A stretch of DNA of 64,000 nt, from assembly GCA_020072815.1 (NCBI GenBank), contig JAIQGE010000018.1, positions 79,347 to 143,346 of the forward strand. Reading direction: 5' to 3'. Below are positions 7,874 to 17,038 of the stretch, one piece after another (position 1 is the first letter of the stretch; every line of letters starts with the position of its first letter). A program made the translations under genes and the position numbers. The notes beneath the pieces were generated by a model. The model was given only the letters and a program-made list of their open reading frames with translations, did no database searches and was not told where the DNA came from. Source of the stretch: Terriglobia bacterium. GTDB lineage: Bacteria; Acidobacteriota; Terriglobia; Terriglobales; Acidobacteriaceae.

Positions 7874-8878
7874 ATGCGCGCGCTGATCATCGGAGGAACA
7901 CGGAACCTGGGACCGTCCATTGTCCAGGCTCTGCTGGAGCAGGGATACGAAATTGCTGTCTTCAATCGCGGCCAGACTCCGGATGACTTGCCGCAAGAAG
8001 TAGAGCGGTTGCGTGGCGACCGCAGTGATCCGGCCCAGCTTCGCCGGGCGATAGGCGGCAGAGACTTCGACCTGGTGGTGGACACAACTCTCTACACCGG
8101 CGTCGACGCGGAAGCTGCCGTGGACGTGCTCAGTGGACGCGCCGGTCGTTACATCTTCTTAAGCACCGGGCAGGTGTATCTGGTGCGTGTCGGCGCGCAG
8201 AGACCGTATAAAGAAGATGATTATCCGGGCGAGGTGATGGCCGAACCGCCGAAGGCGCATGAGTCCGATCACGCCAACTGGCTTTACGGCTTCGACAAGC
8301 GCCAGGCGGAAGATGTGTTTGCGCGCGCGTGGCAGGAGAAGAAATTTCCTTACACCAGCCTGCGCTTGCCGATGGTAAATAGCGAGCGCGACCACTACGA
8401 CCGCATCTATGGCTACTTTCTGCGCTTGCAGGACGGCGGACCGATTCTGATTCCCGACGAAGCCAACCTGCCCGTGCGCCACGTCTACGGCGAAGACGTC
8501 GTGCAGGCTATTCTGCGGCTCGCCTCGCAAAGCGATCTGGGCAAAGGCGAGGCTTACAACATTGGACAGGATGAGACGGTGTCACTCGAAGAATTCTTGC
8601 AGCTATTGGCGGAGATCGCCGGGCGTCCGCTGAAGCTGGCGCGCGTGCCGCGAGAGAAATTGGACGCGTTGCAATTGCTGCCTGATTGCTCGCCTTTCAG
8701 CGGCCGATGGATGTCGTCGCTGGACAACGCGCGCAGCAAACGCGAACTGGGAATGGAATACACGCCGCTGTCCGTTTATGTAAAGAAGCTCGTCGGACAT
8801 TTTGCCGCCAGCCCGCGGCGGCAGATTGCCGGATATGAGCAGCGGTCCACTGAACTCGGGTTGTCGAGCAACAGGTGA
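7874..8878 (+). CDS. NAD-dependent epimerase/dehydratase (extended/atypical SDR)
   Basis: A 334-residue Rossmann-fold protein. The dinucleotide loop GGTRNLG is at residues 7-13, followed by an acidic strand end and VVDTTLYTG. The segment FLSTGQVY takes the place of the usual Ser/Tyr region, so it is an atypical member close to isoflavone-reductase-like or chloroplast-stem-loop-binding-like SDRs. The later HVYGEDVVQAILRLA and AYNIGQDETVSLEEFL segments are typical of sugar-nucleotide epimerases. Substrate unknown. It follows the TPR-barrel gene by about 30 bases and could be read through from it, but its function gives no link. Confidence 0.88.
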   Translation: MRALIIGGTRNLGPSIVQALLEQGYEIAVFNRGQTPDDLPQEVERLRGDRSDPAQLRRAIGGRDFDLVVDTTLYTGVDAEAAVDVLSGRAGRYIFLSTGQVYLVRVGAQRPYKEDDYPGEVMAEPPKAHESDHANWLYGFDKRQAEDVFARAWQEKKFPYTSLRLPMVNSERDHYDRIYGYFLRLQDGGPILIPDEANLPVRHVYGEDVVQAILRLASQSDLGKGEAYNIGQDETVSLEEFLQLLAEIAGRPLKLARVPREKLDALQLLPDCSPFSGRWMSSLDNARSKRELGMEYTPLSVYVKKLVGHFAASPRRQIAGYEQRSTELGLSSNR

Positions 8879-9013
8879 AGGCTGAAGTGTGAGGCCGGGA
8901 TTCTTGAGCAATCCGGGGCCCATTCCTGCCTGAGCAACCCCAAAACCTCATTAGAAAACCTTCATACCACTCAAACAGGCAGGCACTTCCGCGTGTCTAT
9001 GTCCGTGATGGCC

Positions 9014-9037
9014 GTCACATCTCACCGGAGATGTGAC
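9014..9037. promoter_or_regulatory. Perfect inverted repeat upstream of diguanylate cyclase
   Basis: GTCACATCTC and GAGATGTGAC are perfect 10-bp arms around the 4-base centre ACCG. The element ends about 50 bases before the cyclase start and lies downstream of the epimerase gene. It could be a dimeric-regulator operator or a stem-loop in the leader. There is no T-run after it, so it is unlikely to be a terminator. Confidence 0.5.
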
Positions 9038-9085
9038 TTGCTACCCTCCATGAAGCCTTAAACGCGCTTGCACAAGCAGGTTTGC

Positions 9086-10108
9086 ATGAGTAATGAAGAC
9101 CGCGAATACACGCCTTCCTGGTTCGGGACTCCGAGCGTGCTTGCATCCTTTCATCAAATGCTCTTGGCGAACCTCTATGATGGCGTCTATCTGGTGGATG
9201 CTGACCGGCGCATCATCTCCTGGAACCATGCGGCCGAAGCCCTGACCGGCTATGCGGCCGAGGAAGTCGTCGGCCGCTTGTGCTGTGACAATTTCTTGGC
9301 GCACGTGGACGACAACGGCTGCAAGCTCTGTGAGAACGGCTGCCCGTTCACGGCCGCCCTCCAGGACGGCCAAAGCCACGAGTCGGAAGTTTACCTGCGT
9401 CACAAACAAGGGCACCGGGTCCCGGTGAGCGCACGAGTTGTCCCTATCATTGGCGACCATGGGCGCGTGCTGGGAGTGGCTCAGATCTTCAGCGATCTGC
9501 GGGCCCGGATCATGGAGCGCAGAACGCTGGAGCTGGCCAAATTGGCGTTTCGCGACTTTCTGACCGGCCTTCCCAACCGGCATTACACTGACTTGAAAGT
9601 GCACCAGGCGGCGCAAGAAATGGAAGAAGTCGGGCGAGCTTACGGGATACTGATGATTGATCTTGACGAGTTCAAGCGGGTCAACGACCACCACGGCCAC
9701 GCTGTGGGCGATGATCTCTTGAAATCCGTGGCCCAGACTTTACAGCGAAGCTTGCGTTCCGAGGACCTGGTGGGCCGCTGGGGCGGAGAAGAGTTTCTGG
9801 TCATCGTAGCCGACGCAACTCCATCCGGACTGCATGAAGTGGGCGAGCGTTGCCGCAAGCTGATCGCCCACTCCGAAGTCCGTGTGGGAGCCATGGGCCT
9901 TTGGGTGACGGCCTCCGTCGGCGGCGCCATCTTACGGAAAGGCGATTCTGTGGACGCGGCCATCGCGCGCGCCGACTCGCTTATGTATCTCAGCAAGAAG
10001 AATGGCGGCAACCGGACGAGCGTGGACTTACCCTCCACCGAGTCTGCATCGCGATCCGGCGGAGGGGGCACGGTGTGGATGGAGCTCATCAACCCGTCCT
10101 TTGAATAG
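9086..10108 (+). CDS. PAS-GGDEF diguanylate cyclase
   Basis: A 340-residue c-di-GMP synthase. A PAS domain (about residues 22-140) is followed by a short linker and a GGDEF domain (about 150-315). The active-site loop GGEEF is at 233-237 and the inhibitory site RSED at 224-227, exactly five residues before it as in PleD, so product inhibition is expected. The PAS domain has a cysteine cluster: Cys66, Cys67, Cys79, Cys82 and Cys86, which may sense redox state or bind a metal. No signal or membrane segment is seen, so it is cytoplasmic. The ATG is preferred over an in-frame TTG 18 bases upstream. Confidence 0.92.
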   Translation: MSNEDREYTPSWFGTPSVLASFHQMLLANLYDGVYLVDADRRIISWNHAAEALTGYAAEEVVGRLCCDNFLAHVDDNGCKLCENGCPFTAALQDGQSHESEVYLRHKQGHRVPVSARVVPIIGDHGRVLGVAQIFSDLRARIMERRTLELAKLAFRDFLTGLPNRHYTDLKVHQAAQEMEEVGRAYGILMIDLDEFKRVNDHHGHAVGDDLLKSVAQTLQRSLRSEDLVGRWGGEEFLVIVADATPSGLHEVGERCRKLIAHSEVRVGAMGLWVTASVGGAILRKGDSVDAAIARADSLMYLSKKNGGNRTSVDLPSTESASRSGGGGTVWMELINPSFE

Positions 10109-10341
10109 ACACCATTCGGCGGAACCCCTTGCCGCAGACCGGCGACGCACAAACTCTTAAACTCTTCGTTTTCACCTAGCCCAATGCTGGGCGAGTCCTG
10201 CGCCTTTACCAACTCTTACTCATCTTTACAATTTTCCAGAGTGGAGCGGGGCCGACGTGTGTTCCTAGTATGCAAAGGGAAGTCAGAAAGGCGTTAACGC
10301 CTAAACATAGGCTTGAATGAATCAGGATACGGAGGGAACGT

Positions 10342-10704
10342 ATGCGATATCTGCGAGGGATATTTTTGGGAGCTGCAATGTTGAGTGGAAGCATCGCCTT
10401 TGCCGGAGCACAAGCGATTGTCCCGGCGCAGCGGCATTACGATCGTGACGACCGTTACCGCGACCGCAACTACGTTGCTGATTTTGCTCGGCGCATGGGA
10501 CGCCAGGACGGCTTCAATGACGGCTTGCGAGACCGGCGCACCGGACACAGCTTCCGTCCGACACACGACAGCAGCTACAAGCACGCCGACAACGGTTATG
10601 AGTGGCGCTTCGGCAACAAGAACGAGTACAAGGCGTTCTATCGTGAAGGCTACGCGCAAGGGTACGCGCAGGGCTACAACAACGGCCCGTACCAGAGGCG
10701 GTAA
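10342..10704 (+). CDS. Small secreted Tyr/Arg/Asp-rich protein
   Basis: A 120-residue protein with a signal peptide (cleavage probably after AGAQA near residue 25). The mature part is hydrophilic and rich in Tyr, Arg, Asp and Asn, with an RRMGRQDGFNDGLRDR motif, where GR.DG..DG resembles a calcium-like loop, and a C-terminal EGYAQGYAQGYNNGPY repeat. I know similar small exported proteins from Acidobacteriota but no function. ACGGAGG precedes the ATG. A strong terminator follows. Confidence 0.82.
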   Translation: MRYLRGIFLGAAMLSGSIAFAGAQAIVPAQRHYDRDDRYRDRNYVADFARRMGRQDGFNDGLRDRRTGHSFRPTHDSSYKHADNGYEWRFGNKNEYKAFYREGYAQGYAQGYNNGPYQRR

Positions 10705-10734
10705 GCGGCAGCTTCAAAACTCGGGTGCCAAAAG

Positions 10735-10769
10735 AAGAGACGCGGACCAGCCCGCGTCTCTTTGCTTTT
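10735..10769 (+). terminator. Rho-independent terminator, probably bidirectional
   Basis: An 11-bp perfect stem AAGAGACGCGG/CCGCGTCTCTT with a 6-base loop is followed by TTTGCTTTTC on the plus strand. On the minus strand the stem is followed by CTTTTGG, so it may also stop readthrough from the convergent M13 peptidase gene. Confidence 0.85.
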
Positions 10770-10780
10770 CTCAGGGAGAA

Positions 10781-12802
10781 CTACCAGACTTCGCATTTAT
10801 CCGCCGGCGGGCGGACCATCGGCGTTCCGGCTTTGCAGGAAAACGCCTCGGCAAACTCGCTGAGGTTGGAAACCGGACCAATCACGCGATACTTGGCGAT
10901 GGGATGAGGATCGCCCTGGATCATGACCCGTTGCGTTTCCGGACGGATTTCGTCGCCGCGCCACTGTCCCCAGGCGATGAAGAACTGCTGGTCCGGAGTG
11001 AAGCCGTCAATGGTCGGGGCCGGGTGCTGCTTCTGGGCTTTCTTGAACGCCAGGTAGGCAATCTTGGCGCCCGCTAGGTCGCCGATGCTTTCACCCAGCA
11101 CCAGCTTGCCGTTGTGATGGATGTTGGGCTCAATGTAATAGCCTTCAAACTGTTTGACCACGCAGGCAGTGCGCTCTTCAAAATGCTTGAGATCGTCAGG
11201 AGTCCACCAGTTGTTGAGGCGGCCCTGGGCGTCAAATTGCGCTCCTGAATCGTCAAAGCCGTGGCTGATTTCGTGGCCAATGACCACGCCGATGCCGCCA
11301 TAGTTGACGGCGTCAGCGTTCTCCACGCTGAATGACGGCGGCTGGAGAATGCCGGCGGGGAACACGATCTCATTGAGCAGGGGATTGTAATAGGCGTTGG
11401 AGGTGGGCGGCGTCATGCCCCAGCGCCCGCGGTCCGTGGCTTTGCCGATCAGGCCGCGGTCTTCTTCCACGTTCCAGCGGACGGCTGCTTCCTGGTTGGC
11501 CCAGTACGATTCGCGGCCCAGCTTGATGGCGCTGTAGTCCTTCCACTTGTCGGGGTAACCGATCTTGGGGTTAAAAGTGGAAAGCTTCTCCAAGGCCTTC
11601 CTCTTGGTGTCCGGCGTCATCCATTGCAGGCCTTCAATGGTGTCATGCATCGCCGCCAGGATGTTCTGGACCATTTCCTGCGCGCGCTTCTTGGCTTCCG
11701 GCGAAAAATACTTCTCCACGTACTTCTGGCCCAGGGCTTCGCCCAGCAGATTGTCCGTGGCTTCCGCGCAGCGTTTCCAGCGGGGCTTGAGTTCCTTGGC
11801 GCCGTTGAGATATTGGCCGTAAAACGCAAAGTTCTCATTGACGAAAGGATCGGACAGGCCGTCGGCAGTGGAATGAAGGAACTGCCAGCGCAAATATGTC
11901 TTCCAACTAGCGACCGGAGTTTCCTTGAGCTGGCGGTCCACTTCCTGCATGAACTTGGGCTCGTTGACGTTGAGATCGGCGCGGAGAAGCTTGGCGGCGT
12001 CAAAATAAGCGTCCCAATCCATGACTGCAGACAGCTTCTTGAGGTCGCCGAACTTCGTTTTGTGGTCGGTAGCCTGGGGATCGCGCAAGGCAACGTTGTC
12101 CAGCGAGGCTTCCGCAAGTTTTTTCTCGAACTCAAACACGGTTGTGGCGCCGGCTTTGGCTTTGGCTTCATCGTAACCGGCGAGCTTGAACATGTTGGTT
12201 ACGTGGACCAGATACTTTTCGCGGGCGTCCACAAAGCGCTTCTCGGTCTTCAGGTAGTAGTCGCGATCCGGTAGCCCGAGGCCGCTGGCGAATACGGTGG
12301 CGATGGTGGTGGCGGGTTCGTGGTTATCCGGCTGGGAAACCAGGCCGAAGGGAACAAAGATCCCCAGAGCGTGCATGTGGCGCAGGGTCTTCTGCAGGTC
12401 GGCGGGAGTCTTGATGGCGTCAATTTCCGCAAGAAACGGCTGCGCCGGGGCGAGTCCGGCTTTGTTGATGCGCGCTTCATCGGTGCAGGAGCCGTAATAG
12501 TCGCCAATAAGTTGCTCAACGCTGCCCTTAGGCCAGTCGGTTTTCTTCGAGACTTCATCCAGAATGACTTTGAGCTGTTCCTTGGCGGCTTCACCGGCCT
12601 GCCAGCGGCGGCTCCAGCGCGACATGGACGCAGGGATGGGATTGTTGGCGCGCCACGTCCCGTTGGCAAACTGAAAGAAATCCGTGCAGGGGTCGGTCTT
12701 TCGGTCAAGGTCGCCCAGTTCGATTCCACGTTGCGGGGTTTGTTGGGCGAAGGCTGAGGCACAGCTCAGCAGCAGAACTAACGAATACTTCAAAAAACGC
12801 AT
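10781..12802 (-). CDS. Secreted M13 family zinc metallopeptidase (neprilysin/PepO-like)
   Basis: A 673-residue peptidase with a signal peptide ending near SAFAQ. It has the M13 N-terminal domain (DPCTDFFQFANGTW at the start) and the catalytic domain with NAYYNPLLNEIVFPAG, the zinc motif HEISH at residues 510-514, and GESIGDLAG, which carries the third ligand glutamate in the usual ExxxD arrangement. It ends in CEVW, the normal end of the family. Probably periplasmic or outer-membrane associated, degrading oligopeptides. GAGGG lies upstream of the ATG. Monocistronic, convergent with the small secreted protein. Confidence 0.95.
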   Translation of the reverse strand: MRFLKYSLVLLLSCASAFAQQTPQRGIELGDLDRKTDPCTDFFQFANGTWRANNPIPASMSRWSRRWQAGEAAKEQLKVILDEVSKKTDWPKGSVEQLIGDYYGSCTDEARINKAGLAPAQPFLAEIDAIKTPADLQKTLRHMHALGIFVPFGLVSQPDNHEPATTIATVFASGLGLPDRDYYLKTEKRFVDAREKYLVHVTNMFKLAGYDEAKAKAGATTVFEFEKKLAEASLDNVALRDPQATDHKTKFGDLKKLSAVMDWDAYFDAAKLLRADLNVNEPKFMQEVDRQLKETPVASWKTYLRWQFLHSTADGLSDPFVNENFAFYGQYLNGAKELKPRWKRCAEATDNLLGEALGQKYVEKYFSPEAKKRAQEMVQNILAAMHDTIEGLQWMTPDTKRKALEKLSTFNPKIGYPDKWKDYSAIKLGRESYWANQEAAVRWNVEEDRGLIGKATDRGRWGMTPPTSNAYYNPLLNEIVFPAGILQPPSFSVENADAVNYGGIGVVIGHEISHGFDDSGAQFDAQGRLNNWWTPDDLKHFEERTACVVKQFEGYYIEPNIHHNGKLVLGESIGDLAGAKIAYLAFKKAQKQHPAPTIDGFTPDQQFFIAWGQWRGDEIRPETQRVMIQGDPHPIAKYRVIGPVSNLSEFAEAFSCKAGTPMVRPPADKCEVW

Positions 12803-12973
12803 TTAGCGATCCCTCGGCGAGTGAGATGAGAATAACAATCTTAACAAGAACAGAATTCGGACAAGCCCGCAGGTCATCCAATGCGGAAGCCGATCAACCG
12901 CCTGCATCGGCACACGATCAGCGTTCGTCAAACCCAAAGGTGTTGGCACGCGCGCAGCAAACCAAGAATATGC

Positions 12974-13861
12974 TTAGAGACTGCCTTCCTGCCGAAGAGT
13001 AACTGAGCCCTTTTCGCTGCGCAGACGCAGGTGCGTGCCACCCTGGTTGACCGTCCCGCGGACGTCACGGTCCCAGCGGCTGCCGGCATGTGAGGCGAGC
13101 GGGAAGTCACTGTGGAAACTGGTGCGGCGGCCGCCGGAGAAATCCACGTCAAAACCGGCATTCTTGGGCAGGCGAAGCATGATCTCGCCCTTGTAGGTTT
13201 CAAGGCTGGCGCTGTCGCCCAGGGAACGGACGCTGATATCGGCGTCAGCTTTGTAGGACTTGATGTCCAACGCGCCGCGCACGTTCACGTCGCGCAGGCG
13301 GATGGAGTCCTTGTAAGTGTCAATGCGAATCCCGCCGCTGGTGGACTCAATGGCGATGGGCGACTTGTAACTGTGGATGCGGATGTCACCCTGAATGGAA
13401 GCGATCCTGATGTCCGGCTTATAGGATTCAATTCTCACGTTGACCTGGCGAGGGACGCGGATTTCAAGCTCCACCGCGGCGGTGTAGTCTTGCCAACAGA
13501 AAACACAGGTATAGTTCGGGTATTTGACCGCGATTTCAACTTTCCCGCTGTCATTGTGAAAGTTGATCTGCAGGTTGTCCATCCACCATTTACGGTCGGA
13601 CTCGCTGCCATCAAAGCGCTTACGGACGTCCACCACAACCTGGCTGCCTTCCGTGCCGGTGACGTGGATGGTGCCTTTGTAGTTGTCCACCACCAGAGCG
13701 CCGCCGGCGTCCAGACTGAAGGTACGCTGGAAATGTTCAGCTTTCTCATCGCTCGAAGTCTGAGCGGACAAGGAAAATGGCACGAGAAGAGCTGCGGAGA
13801 CGACGGCGAGAATAAGAGCGCGCATCTTTTGGCCCACAAGATTCAGGCTTGCAAGATTCAT
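12974..13861 (-). CDS. Secreted DUF4097-type beta-helix protein
   Basis: A 295-residue protein with a signal peptide (hydrophobic core LILAVVSAALLVPFSLSA). The rest is repeated short beta strands with a recurring pattern such as IESYKPDIRIASIQGDIRIHSYKS, each about 18-20 residues, the hallmark of DUF4097/adhesin-like right-handed beta-helix proteins. A CVFC pair interrupts the second strand group. Function unknown; envelope location expected. This ATG has AAGGGGG six bases upstream; another ATG 36 bases downstream would also give a signal peptide. Confidence 0.85.
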   Translation of the reverse strand: MNLASLNLVGQKMRALILAVVSAALLVPFSLSAQTSSDEKAEHFQRTFSLDAGGALVVDNYKGTIHVTGTEGSQVVVDVRKRFDGSESDRKWWMDNLQINFHNDSGKVEIAVKYPNYTCVFCWQDYTAAVELEIRVPRQVNVRIESYKPDIRIASIQGDIRIHSYKSPIAIESTSGGIRIDTYKDSIRLRDVNVRGALDIKSYKADADISVRSLGDSASLETYKGEIMLRLPKNAGFDVDFSGGRRTSFHSDFPLASHAGSRWDRDVRGTVNQGGTHLRLRSEKGSVTLRQEGSL

Positions 13862-14007
13862 GGGAAACCCCCTTTTTCGGGGCATTTTCGTTTTGCCCTA
13901 TCCTTAGTACGCCGGAGAACTGTCGCTGGTTCCGTTAGACGCAGAGATTGGGGAAAAGTAACCGGGGCCCAAGCGGCTCCAGTGCTATGAAGGTGATTTG
14001 CGGCCCG

Positions 14008-14394
14008 CTAGCTGGGCCCGTCGCGTTCCAGTGCGGCGAAGATCTTGATGGGCGAATTCGACGGGCTTACCCTCTGTTCGTAGTCGCGGAAGCCTTTCAG
14101 TTTCAGGGTGATGGTGCGCTCAGCGCCGTCCGGCTTGCGCAGTAGGGTAAAAGCAAAAGGCGTTTCGCCGATCTTGCTGCCGTCAACAAAGATTTCCGCA
14201 CCGGAAGGCGACGATGTGACGTCAGTGCGTACGCCCGCCCCAACTGGCTGCGAAACCGCGGCTTTGCCCATCAGATGCTCGCGGATGGCCCGCACGTCGC
14301 GCCGGATTCCAAAGAGCTGCATTTGGGCCACAAACGCCGCAATACCCAGGGCCAGTGAGACGAGCCACACGAGAACGATCACACCATCAGCCAC
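14008..14394 (-). CDS. Membrane-anchored PEGA-domain protein
   Basis: A 128-residue protein with one N-terminal membrane helix (about residues 3-25), a short coiled segment RRDVRAIREHL, and a C-terminal PEGA-like domain (TSSPSGAEIFVDGSKIGETPFAFTLL, then LKLKGFRDYEQ). PEGA domains are small beta modules of surface or envelope proteins. The GTG start has GGAGG six bases upstream. It lies about 35 bases downstream of the dienelactone hydrolase gene and may be its operon partner. Confidence 0.82.
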   Translation of the reverse strand: MADGVIVLVWLVSLALGIAAFVAQMQLFGIRRDVRAIREHLMGKAAVSQPVGAGVRTDVTSSPSGAEIFVDGSKIGETPFAFTLLRKPDGAERTITLKLKGFRDYEQRVSPSNSPIKIFAALERDGPS

Positions 14395-14430
14395 GATGCC
14401 TCCATACGAGTCTTTTTGGCGGTCAAGATG

Positions 14431-15279
14431 CTACAGCGCTTTTAAGAGTTTCAGCCACCGGTCCCAGGACTCCGCCCGGGCCTTCTTGTTGGCCGTTGCC
14501 ATATCGTGCGCTTTTTTGGCGGCTGGATCGTCGCTGGTGTTGGCGATCGCGGCGTCAGCGGCGGGATCTTGTCCGGCGCGCATGAAGCCATGACCCGCGC
14601 CCTCGTAAGTGATGGGATCATATTTCTTGCCGCCCGCTTTCATCGCTGCCGTGGTGTCAGGAATGGTGGCGCCGATGCGCGCGTCATTGCCGGCATAGAA
14701 ACCATAGACGGGGGCATTGATGGCGGTGACCTCTTTCGGCCCGGAGCCGTAAAACACAAACGCGGCGCTCAGGTCCTTGCGGTTGGTGGCGAAGCGGAAT
14801 GACTGGCTGCCGCCCCAGCAGAATCCCGCGACGGCGATCTTGCCGTTGGCGGCGGGAATCTTCCTGGCGTAGTCGGCGACGGCGTTCAAGTCAGCGGTAA
14901 CCTTATCGTCGGGCAGCTTGGAGTTGGCTTCACGCGCAGCGTCAACGCTGGGGAAGTCGCTGGACTTGCCGCCGTTCGGCCCCATGCCGGAAAGAAAATC
15001 AGGAGCAATGGCAATGTATCCGTTGGCCGCCAGTTGATCAGCCACGCTCCGCGCCCAATCCGACAAGCCGAAGATCTCATGGATCACGATGATCACCGGG
15101 GCCTTCTTCTTGACCTCCGGATACACGATGAAAGCATGCACGGTGCGGTTGTCATGCTTGATCTGCACCCACTCGCTGTGACGTGATGATTTTTCCAATG
15201 ACTGTTTGGCCCATTCCTGCGAGAAGGCCGCGGGAAGACTGAGCAGTAGCACAACGGCGAGAGCGATGGTTCGTTTCAT
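14431..15279 (-). CDS. Secreted dienelactone hydrolase family protein
   Basis: A 282-residue alpha/beta hydrolase with a signal peptide (ending near PAAFSQ). The nucleophile Cys154 sits in GFCWGG, Asp199 in YAGNDARIG and His230 in GAGHGF, which is the full Cys-Asp-His triad of dienelactone hydrolases. The conserved IHEIFGL segment is at 66-72. The exported location is common among acidobacterial members; the true substrate is unknown and a role in lactone or ester degradation is inferred only from the family. Confidence 0.93.
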   Translation of the reverse strand: MKRTIALAVVLLLSLPAAFSQEWAKQSLEKSSRHSEWVQIKHDNRTVHAFIVYPEVKKKAPVIIVIHEIFGLSDWARSVADQLAANGYIAIAPDFLSGMGPNGGKSSDFPSVDAAREANSKLPDDKVTADLNAVADYARKIPAANGKIAVAGFCWGGSQSFRFATNRKDLSAAFVFYGSGPKEVTAINAPVYGFYAGNDARIGATIPDTTAAMKAGGKKYDPITYEGAGHGFMRAGQDPAADAAIANTSDDPAAKKAHDMATANKKARAESWDRWLKLLKAL

Positions 15280-15338
15280 GGCGGAAAGAGTGTACTACGC
15301 TCGCAAGAAGCCGACAATCGTGGTCAAGGGAACTCTAC

Positions 15339-15497
15339 CTACTTCGGCCCATTCGTCCTCTTGCTTGTCCTGACGGTCGAGGCTCCGCGCTGCGGCGCCG
15401 GCGCACCTTTTGCCGTCTTGCTGTTTGCAAGACCGACCTTCTTGTCGGCCTGTTTGGCCCAGTACTTTTCCAGCTCGCGCATGTTCTTGGTTTTCAT
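15339..15497 (-). CDS. Small basic protein, 52 residues (uncertain)
   Basis: Starts MKTKNMRELEKYWAKQADKK and ends in a Lys/Arg/Thr-rich tail. A longer in-frame version extends 78 bases upstream but its sequence looks non-coding. No clear ribosome site precedes this ATG. The basic, low-complexity tail resembles small nucleic-acid-associated proteins, but nothing specific is recognised. It lies between two minus-strand genes and could be a real small gene or chance. Confidence 0.4.
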   Translation of the reverse strand: MKTKNMRELEKYWAKQADKKVGLANSKTAKGAPAPQRGASTVRTSKRTNGPK

Positions 15498-15547
15498 GGA
15501 ACTAGCATGACACATTCGCGTCGCAAAAATCGAGCGGGTTGCAAAAA

Positions 15548-16327
15548 TCACGGATGCAACTGCCCCGCAGGCCAAGGCCGTTCACGCTCAGCCCGAAGCT
15601 TCCATGGCTTGGGCTTTTGCGGCACGGAAATGGACACCGCAATCGCTGCAATGGCCACGACCGGCAAAAACGCTACAGCCGAAGGCAGGCTGGAGCGCAA
15701 GGCGGCGGTGACTAACGCCGCTAACGCGTATGCCAGAAATACCTCGGCTTGCAGGCTGAGGGAATGTTCGGGATCGCGCATGCCTTCGTCCTTTTGCGGC
15801 CCGCTGGAACCGGCGGCAGGCAACCAACGATGCACCAGCCCTGAGAACAGACTGGTGATGGTCCCAGTGATGTACGTCGTGGCGATACCCGGCAAGCTCA
15901 GACCCTTGACCGCGGCGCTTTGCAGTCCCATGGCCAGGCCGGAAACGCTGATCATCAAGTTCATCACAGTGCGGCTGTCCGGGCTGTGCGCGAAGCTGAG
16001 CGCGCAGAAAACCGCCAGGATCACGGTTTCAACATAGACCGCCCGGCGGACAGGCTTCCAGGTTTTGGCGCGGTCGCCTTCGCCCACAATGATGGCGCCC
16101 AGCACCACGCCGGCGATGAAAGCGATCAGCGCAACGAGCGAGCGTTCCGCCGCCGTGCTCTTCAGTTGCCCGGAGGAAATTCCCAGCAGCACCGCGTTGC
16201 CTGTCATGTTGGCGGTGAAAACGTGGCCGGATAGGTACATGAGGGCGTCCACGCTTCCGGCGGCCCAGGTGAAGAGAAGCACGGTGGCGCGGCGCGGAAC
16301 AATGTCAAAGGCGCTTCTGCGGGGCAT
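15548..16327 (-). CDS. DUF1275 (YoaK-type) membrane protein
   Basis: A 259-residue integral membrane protein with six or so hydrophobic segments. The early GSVDALMYLSGHVFTANMTGN motif, followed by VLGAIIVGE and later GLQSAAVKGLSLPGIATTYITGTITS, is typical of the DUF1275/YoaK family. The family is of unknown function; some members are described as transporters. GGAGG precedes the ATG by eight bases. Confidence 0.92.
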   Translation of the reverse strand: MPRRSAFDIVPRRATVLLFTWAAGSVDALMYLSGHVFTANMTGNAVLLGISSGQLKSTAAERSLVALIAFIAGVVLGAIIVGEGDRAKTWKPVRRAVYVETVILAVFCALSFAHSPDSRTVMNLMISVSGLAMGLQSAAVKGLSLPGIATTYITGTITSLFSGLVHRWLPAAGSSGPQKDEGMRDPEHSLSLQAEVFLAYALAALVTAALRSSLPSAVAFLPVVAIAAIAVSISVPQKPKPWKLRAERERPWPAGQLHP

Positions 16328-16421
16328 GTTTGCAACCTCCAGAGCCTTCAGGGCGGAGTCCCAGATGTCTGCGGGATTTTAGCCGCTGGGCAGGGAAGGA
16401 AACAACGTGTGAATCGCCGCG

Positions 16422-16874
16422 TTATAGCGTCAGGACGTCATGGATGATATCCAGTATCTTCTGTGTGCGCCGGTTGACGATGATCACGTCCACTCCAATC
16501 ACCCGCCGGTCGCAGTAGCAGTCCACGGGCAGGCGAGGCAGCCGGTGTTCCAGCTCTTCAGGAAAAGGCTGAAGACGTTTCTGTAGTCCAGGAGGCAGAG
16601 TGCCGTCGCGCTCCAGGTGCTTCTGCAACCCTGGTGGAAGATGCTCGCGTTTAGCGAGCCCAGGCGGCAGATTTGACCGTTGATCGCGAAAATAATCGTG
16701 GATGATCTGCTGGTCGTGCCCGCTGAAGCGAACTGTTCCAGCGCTGCTACCGCGATCATCTTGTTGCTGCCCCTTGCCTTTGCCTTTGCCCTTGCCTTGG
16801 GCGGAAGCCGGAGTCACGAATAACGCCGCGCAGACTGCGCTGGCTAACATCATCTGCAAGATTCGCCTGGACAT
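16422..16874 (-). CDS. Secreted protein with LPPGL repeats
   Basis: A 150-residue protein with a signal peptide (ending near TPASAQ), a GKGKGKGKG run, then three LPPGL(A/Q)K repeats spaced about 15 residues, and a C-terminal beta segment (CYCDRRVIGVDVIIVNRRTQKILDIIHDV). The repeat-plus-C-terminal layout resembles RcnB-like periplasmic proteins found in soil bacteria, without the usual metal ligands being certain. GAGGGAGGG upstream fixes the ATG; an upstream in-frame ATG has no such site. Confidence 0.82.
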   Translation of the reverse strand: MSRRILQMMLASAVCAALFVTPASAQGKGKGKGKGQQQDDRGSSAGTVRFSGHDQQIIHDYFRDQRSNLPPGLAKREHLPPGLQKHLERDGTLPPGLQKRLQPFPEELEHRLPRLPVDCYCDRRVIGVDVIIVNRRTQKILDIIHDVLTL

Positions 16875-17038
16875 GTCGCCCTCCCTCATCGCACCACAGA
16901 AGTCCACCATACTCTGGCCGTGGCGCCGTGATCAAGTTGCGCCGGAACCCCACTCGCGTTACCAACGGACTGCCCGAATCAGATTTGCGTTGCTCGCTTC
17001 CGCCCGGCGGTTTATAAATGCGTCTACAAGGGGTGCCT

